The notes beneath the pieces were generated by a model. It searched no databases. It worked only from the letters and a program-made list of their open reading frames with translations, and was not told the DNA's origin. A program made the position numbers and the translations under genes. This document shows positions 5,108 to 8,379 of a DNA stretch of 8,379 nt, one piece after another. Each line of letters opens with the position of its first letter. Position 1 is the stretch's first letter. The DNA comes from Lutispora sp. (GTDB lineage: Bacteria > Bacillota > Clostridia > Lutisporales > Lutisporaceae), in assembly GCA_030834765.1 (NCBI GenBank), contig JAUQXG010000327.1, positions 1-8,379 on the forward strand, read 5' to 3'.

Positions 5108-5146
5108 ATGAAGGTACAATAAATAGCTTGTACCTTTCATATTTTT
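5108..5146 (+). terminator. Terminator after the TIM-barrel gene
   Basis: AAGGTACAA (5111-5119) pairs with TTGTACCTT (5128-5136) across an eight-base loop. The stem can be lengthened with one bulge, and ATTTTT follows at 5141-5146. The T-tract is short and offset by a few bases, so efficiency is uncertain. Confidence 0.65.
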
Positions 5147-5219
5147 AGTATGGGATAAGATGGTGCGATAATATAATATCCATATATGAAATATAGGGAG
5201 TAAAAAGGAGACGGTTATT

Positions 5220-6719
5220 TTGGGCAATCATAAAAGATTCTTAGCAATTATTTTGATATTGGCACTACTATTTTCAGGGTGTTCAATCATATCAAAAGTA
5301 AGAGGAAATACCAAAGTCAATATTGAACAAAGCTTAGATAAAAATAAATATATTATAAAAGCTGACTTAGATGAAGCCAACAAAATTATGACAGTAACTC
5401 AGACGGTCCATTATAAAAATAACGAAAATGTTGATTTGAATGAGCTATATTTTCATGTTTATACCAATGCATTTAAAAGCAAAGAAACGGCTCCTTTTCT
5501 TTTTGATGATTTTAATAATGCATATAAGTCTGGTTTTTCGCCAGGCTTTACAGAGTTAGAATCAATAAAGATGACTCAAAAAGATATAGCATCCAATTTA
5601 CAATATAGATTTGAAGGCGAAGGACAAACAATATTGAAGCTTGAATTGCCATCGTCACTAAAAGTAGGTGAAATAGCGGTAATTGAGATGAAATATAAAG
5701 TGCATATACCTCCGGCAGGGGAGCGATTTGGATACAATGAAGGCAGCTTTAATTTAGGCAATTGGTATCCGGTGGCAGCGGTATATGATGAATCAGGATG
5801 GAACTTAGATAAATACTTTGCCATTGGGGACCCTTTTTATAGTGATACATCGGATTATGAAGTTACAATCAATACATCAGATAAGTTGATTGTAGCAGCT
5901 TCTGGAGAACTTTTGAGTAAGAATGCAGAGGCAGCAAAGCTACAGTGGCAATTTAAGGCCGAAAATATGCGAGACTTTGCATTTGTTGCAAGTGATAAAT
6001 TTAAGATTTTAGAAAAGAATGTTGACGGGACACAAGTAAAATCATATTTTTATTCAGGAGATGAAATTGCAGGGGAAGAAGCCCTTGATTACGGGGTAAA
6101 ATCATTAAGAACATTCAATGATCTATTTGGCAAATACCCTTATCCTAGCTTTTCAGTGGTGCAGACTGAATTTCCCAGCGGTATGGAATACCCTGGCATC
6201 GTATATATAAGTGATAAGTACTATAATAAAGATACAAACAACTTGCCTCTGATTATAACAATCGTACATGAGGCAGCTCATCAATGGTGGTATGGAATTG
6301 TAGGAAACGATCAGGTTGATGAAGCTTGGCTGGATGAAAGCTTTGCAGCTTATTCTGAAACCATATTTATTGAAAAGGAATTTGGTAGACAGCCGGCTCA
6401 AGGCTATTTTGAAGATACGGTAAAACAAAGTGTAGAAGAAGCCATTTCCTCTAAGCAAATAGATGGAGTCATCGTTAAATCTTTGAAGGATTTCAAATCT
6501 TGGGATGATTATGGGCCTACTGTCTATGATGGAGGAGCATTGATGCTGAGTCAGCTTAGAGAAAAGCTAGGAGATAAAATGTTTTTTGATATTCTAAAAA
6601 GATATGTAAGTGAATACAAATATAAAATAGCAAAAACCCAAGACTTTGTGGATGTATGCGAAAAAGTGAGCGGACAAAAGTTAGATGGCTTTTTTAAACC
6701 TTGGCTTGAAAAAAAATAG
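5220..6719 (+). CDS. Membrane-anchored lipoprotein M1-family zinc metallopeptidase
   Basis: The protein has 499 residues. It starts at TTG 5220, chosen because AAAAGGAG ends 9 nt upstream and the frame then opens with a lipoprotein signal: KR, a hydrophobic stretch, and a lipobox ending S-G-C with C21 as the lipidated residue. The mature enzyme should sit on the outer face of the membrane. An N-terminal beta-rich domain (about 35-230) is followed by a thermolysin-like domain. The exopeptidase loop is G321-M-E-Y. The zinc site is H350-E351-A-A-H354 with E373 after 18 residues, the M1 pattern. Y436, in VYDGGALML, fits the transition-state tyrosine. The chain ends soon after the catalytic domain, so the large helical C-terminal domain of classic aminopeptidase N is absent. 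It probably trims extracellular peptides. TATAAT at 5172-5177 has no good -35 box. Confidence 0.92.
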   Translation: MGNHKRFLAIILILALLFSGCSIISKVRGNTKVNIEQSLDKNKYIIKADLDEANKIMTVTQTVHYKNNENVDLNELYFHVYTNAFKSKETAPFLFDDFNNAYKSGFSPGFTELESIKMTQKDIASNLQYRFEGEGQTILKLELPSSLKVGEIAVIEMKYKVHIPPAGERFGYNEGSFNLGNWYPVAAVYDESGWNLDKYFAIGDPFYSDTSDYEVTINTSDKLIVAASGELLSKNAEAAKLQWQFKAENMRDFAFVASDKFKILEKNVDGTQVKSYFYSGDEIAGEEALDYGVKSLRTFNDLFGKYPYPSFSVVQTEFPSGMEYPGIVYISDKYYNKDTNNLPLIITIVHEAAHQWWYGIVGNDQVDEAWLDESFAAYSETIFIEKEFGRQPAQGYFEDTVKQSVEEAISSKQIDGVIVKSLKDFKSWDDYGPTVYDGGALMLSQLREKLGDKMFFDILKRYVSEYKYKIAKTQDFVDVCEKVSGQKLDGFFKPWLEKK

Positions 6720-6802
6720 AAAATTCAAAAAACTTGGAGGATTTTCTGCTAATATGTAGAAATTACTATTGAAAGAATAAAAATTACAGGGGGAATATAT
6801 AT

Positions 6803-7429
6803 ATGTATGTATTTAACAAAATGACTCCAAATCCCATTACAATATCGCCTAAATCCACTGCAAGAGAAGCATTAGATATCATGCATCAAAAGAACTTTTC
6901 CAATCTTCCTGTTGTTGATAAAGGTGAAGTGTTAGGAATTATTGCGAAAGAAGATATTGTCAGTCAATATTTTTGCGGTGAAAAGGGCTGCAACTTCCTT
7001 GAAGATTCTCTTGTTGAAGATTTAATGACAAAAAATTTCATCACAGTGAACAAATTTGACTATATAGAAAAGGCAATATATCTTCTTCGAGAAAAGGATA
7101 TAAGCGCAATACCCGTATTAGATGGAGAGAAAAGGCTTATAGGTATCATAACAAGAACAGATATATTTGATGCATTTGCAGATACCATGGGCGTAGATAA
7201 TGAAGGTACAAGGATTTATATACATATTCCTGATTTTGTAGGGCAGATAGCTAAAATTGCAAATATCGTGAAAAACAGAGGAATATCAATAGAATCAATA
7301 AGTGTATTTGATTCTGGCTTAATGAAAACAAAGCAGCTTGTCATGAAGGTAGATACAAAAAATGTGGATGATATGGTAGATGAGCTGAAAAGCAACGGAA
7401 TAGATGTAAGAGATGTGGGTATTTATTAA
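6803..7429 (+). CDS. CBS-CBS-ACT domain protein, AcuB-like
   Basis: The 208-residue protein has two CBS motifs (about residues 1-58 and 70-128) followed by an ACT-like domain (about 135-208). The first CBS begins with MTPNPITISPKSTAREALDIM and ends in VLGIIAKEDI. The second begins with MTKNFITVNKFDYIEKA and ends in LIGIITRTDI. This order and length match AcuB of Bacillus (about 214 residues), a protein from the acetoin-use locus whose exact role is poorly defined. Paired CBS domains usually bind adenosine nucleotides, and ACT domains small metabolites, so it is likely a cytoplasmic metabolic sensor. No acetoin genes are present here, so the acuB symbol is withheld. AGGGGGA precedes the ATG by 8 nt. 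Only 83 nt and no terminator separate it from the peptidase gene, so the two may be co-transcribed. Confidence 0.88.
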   Translation: MYVFNKMTPNPITISPKSTAREALDIMHQKNFSNLPVVDKGEVLGIIAKEDIVSQYFCGEKGCNFLEDSLVEDLMTKNFITVNKFDYIEKAIYLLREKDISAIPVLDGEKRLIGIITRTDIFDAFADTMGVDNEGTRIYIHIPDFVGQIAKIANIVKNRGISIESISVFDSGLMKTKQLVMKVDTKNVDDMVDELKSNGIDVRDVGIY

Positions 7430-7453
7430 TGATATAATATAAAAAGTTAGAGT

Positions 7454-7490
7454 AAAAAAGCTTCTTAATTAGAATTAGAAGCTTTTTTTT
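7454..7490. terminator. Intrinsic terminator after the CBS-ACT gene
   Basis: AAAAAAGCTTCT (7454-7465) pairs perfectly with AGAAGCTTTTTT (7477-7488), and four further AATT pairs are possible in the loop. A run of T residues continues to 7491. It stands 24 nt after the stop codon and would also work on the other strand. Confidence 0.92.
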
Positions 7491-7557
7491 TATATCTTAA
7501 GACTTTTTCTTATTATTTTCGTAAAAATATATAGAAGAATTGATAGGAGGGACTAAA

Positions 7558-8379
7558 ATGGTTAAGAAGAAAGCAGGCACCATAACTTTTGCCATAGGAC
7601 TAATAATTGTAGGTGCTCTTTTGTTTGCAGGAAATTTTACAACACTTCCCATAAAGGATTTTTATAAATATTGGCCGGTGTTACTTATTGGATTGGGTGC
7701 AGAGTTTTTGATATTTTCTATTATATATGGCAGGAGCAATGAAAACGTAAGACTTAGCATTGATGGGCTATGCGTTGTGTTCATAATAATATTGGGAGTC
7801 ATATCAAATACAGGAAGTATAATGAACTTTGATATACCTTTTGGTGATAAAGGAAAATCTTTATTGGATTTTAATGCAAACTATAAAACAGAAATTAAAG
7901 AAAGCTTTTCAAAGAATGATGTGGGCGTAGACTATAGTATAAAAGAAGTAAAGATTTCTAATGATTTCGGAAAAATACAGGTAAAGCCTTCGGATTCAAA
8001 GGTTATTAAGGTTGAAGCTGAAATTCGAGTAAAATGTAATGATGAAGGAAAAGCAAGAGAATATATAAAGAATGTAATCAATATTAAAGAAGGAGAGACA
8101 ACAGAAATATCTGTGAATCCTCCTAGTGATGGAAGTAAAAATGACTTTTCTAAAGCAATTGTGGATTTCACCATATTTATTCCAGATGGGGCAAAGTCAA
8201 ATGTTGAGAATAGCTTTGGCGAGATAAATGTAGCTGATATAAAGAGCGAATTGACAGTGAATAATAGCTATGGTGCAGTGGCTGTCAGTGGCATCGAGGG
8301 GAATATCGTCATAAAGAACTCCTTTGGGAAGATAGATGTTGATGATATTAGCGGCGATGCAAAAGTAAATAATCAAAAT
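7558..8379 (+). CDS. Membrane protein with LiaI/LiaF-like N-terminus and DUF4097-like beta repeats (3' end outside window)
   Basis: ATG 7558 follows AGGAGG by 7 nt, and the frame stays open through 274 codons to the window edge, so the end is missing. Three hydrophobic segments are visible: about residues 8-25, 38-57 (YWPVLLIGLGAEFLIF, close to the LiaI/LiaF-type membrane module) and 71-84. After a charged region comes a beta-rich domain from about residue 125. Its end holds regular units of roughly 20 residues, each with N-S-(F/Y)-G-x-(I/V)-x-V followed by I-x-G or I-x-S, as in the right-handed beta structures of DUF4097/DUF4098 adhesin-like proteins. In Bacillus, LiaF-type proteins restrain the cell-envelope stress kinase LiaS. 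Here no two-component genes are visible, so a role in envelope stress is only suggested. Confidence 0.8.
   Translation, partial: MVKKKAGTITFAIGLIIVGALLFAGNFTTLPIKDFYKYWPVLLIGLGAEFLIFSIIYGRSNENVRLSIDGLCVVFIIILGVISNTGSIMNFDIPFGDKGKSLLDFNANYKTEIKESFSKNDVGVDYSIKEVKISNDFGKIQVKPSDSKVIKVEAEIRVKCNDEGKAREYIKNVINIKEGETTEISVNPPSDGSKNDFSKAIVDFTIFIPDGAKSNVENSFGEINVADIKSELTVNNSYGAVAVSGIEGNIVIKNSFGKIDVDDISGDAKVNNQN

Noticed and set aside
5172..5177. TATAAT upstream of the metallopeptidase gene as a promoter
   Set aside because: No acceptable -35 box or TGn extension is present, so it is mentioned only in the gene entry.
6153..6458. 101-codon minus-strand frame opposite the metallopeptidase
   Set aside because: It covers the antisense of the conserved zinc-site region and has no independent signals, so it is a shadow.
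6735..6759. GGAGG followed by ATG-TAG, a start-stop minimal frame before the CBS gene
   Set aside because: The spacing of 13 nt is long and a two-codon frame arises easily by chance. No supporting structure was seen.
7932..8174. 80-codon minus-strand frame near the window end
   Set aside because: The plus strand here is one continuous open frame with a strong ribosome binding site and repeat domain; the minus frame is its shadow.
1..8379. CRISPR array or long tandem repeats
   Set aside because: No regularly spaced direct repeats were found at any point in the window.

Overview
The window is AT-rich DNA from what looks like an endospore-forming, low-GC Gram-positive bacterium, most likely a clostridium. 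The signs are a Spo0E-family protein, a T-box leader in front of serS, strong AGGAGG-type ribosome binding sites, TTG starts, encoded CCA ends on the tRNAs, and codons rich in A and T. It reads as ordinary chromosome. I see no transposase, integrase, CRISPR array or defence cassette.

Layout. The 3' end of a MATE transporter gene (2-601) runs into a terminator that it shares with a convergent XRE-type regulator gene (695-1120, minus strand). A 206-bp gap carrying two similar AT-rich dyads separates that regulator from a divergent 54-codon gene (1327-1491), which I recognise as a Spo0E-like Spo0A~P phosphatase. A consensus promoter overlapping the end of that small gene starts a serine T-box leader (about 1516-1756). 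This leader controls serS (1786-3057) and a closely spaced DUF1904/tautomerase-fold gene (3072-3398). A perfect-consensus promoter then drives two serine tRNA genes, tRNA-Ser(UGA) and tRNA-Ser(GCU), followed by a terminator. The segment 1481-3730 is therefore a serine-decoding block: the synthetase, two of its tRNA substrates, and an RNA switch that senses uncharged tRNA-Ser.

Beyond the tRNAs lie an inverted 14-bp copy of a tRNA T-arm, a strong two-way hairpin, and two tiny overlapping minus-strand genes of unknown function (3973-4152 and 3825-3992). Divergent from these is a xylose-isomerase/endonuclease IV-fold gene (4354-5100) with a complete set of metal-ligand residues and a promoter buried in a dyad. 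Next come a lipoprotein M1-family zinc metallopeptidase gene (5220-6719) and an AcuB-like CBS-CBS-ACT gene (6803-7429), probably co-transcribed, then a terminator. The last gene (7558 to the window end) encodes a membrane-anchored protein with a LiaI/LiaF-like N-terminus and DUF4097-like beta repeats. It is cut by the window edge.

The least explained parts are the XRE/Spo0E divergent pair with its paired dyads, the small overlapping gene pair beside a tRNA remnant, and the different discriminator bases of the two serine tRNAs relative to the T-box. No clearly new system can be claimed from sequence alone.
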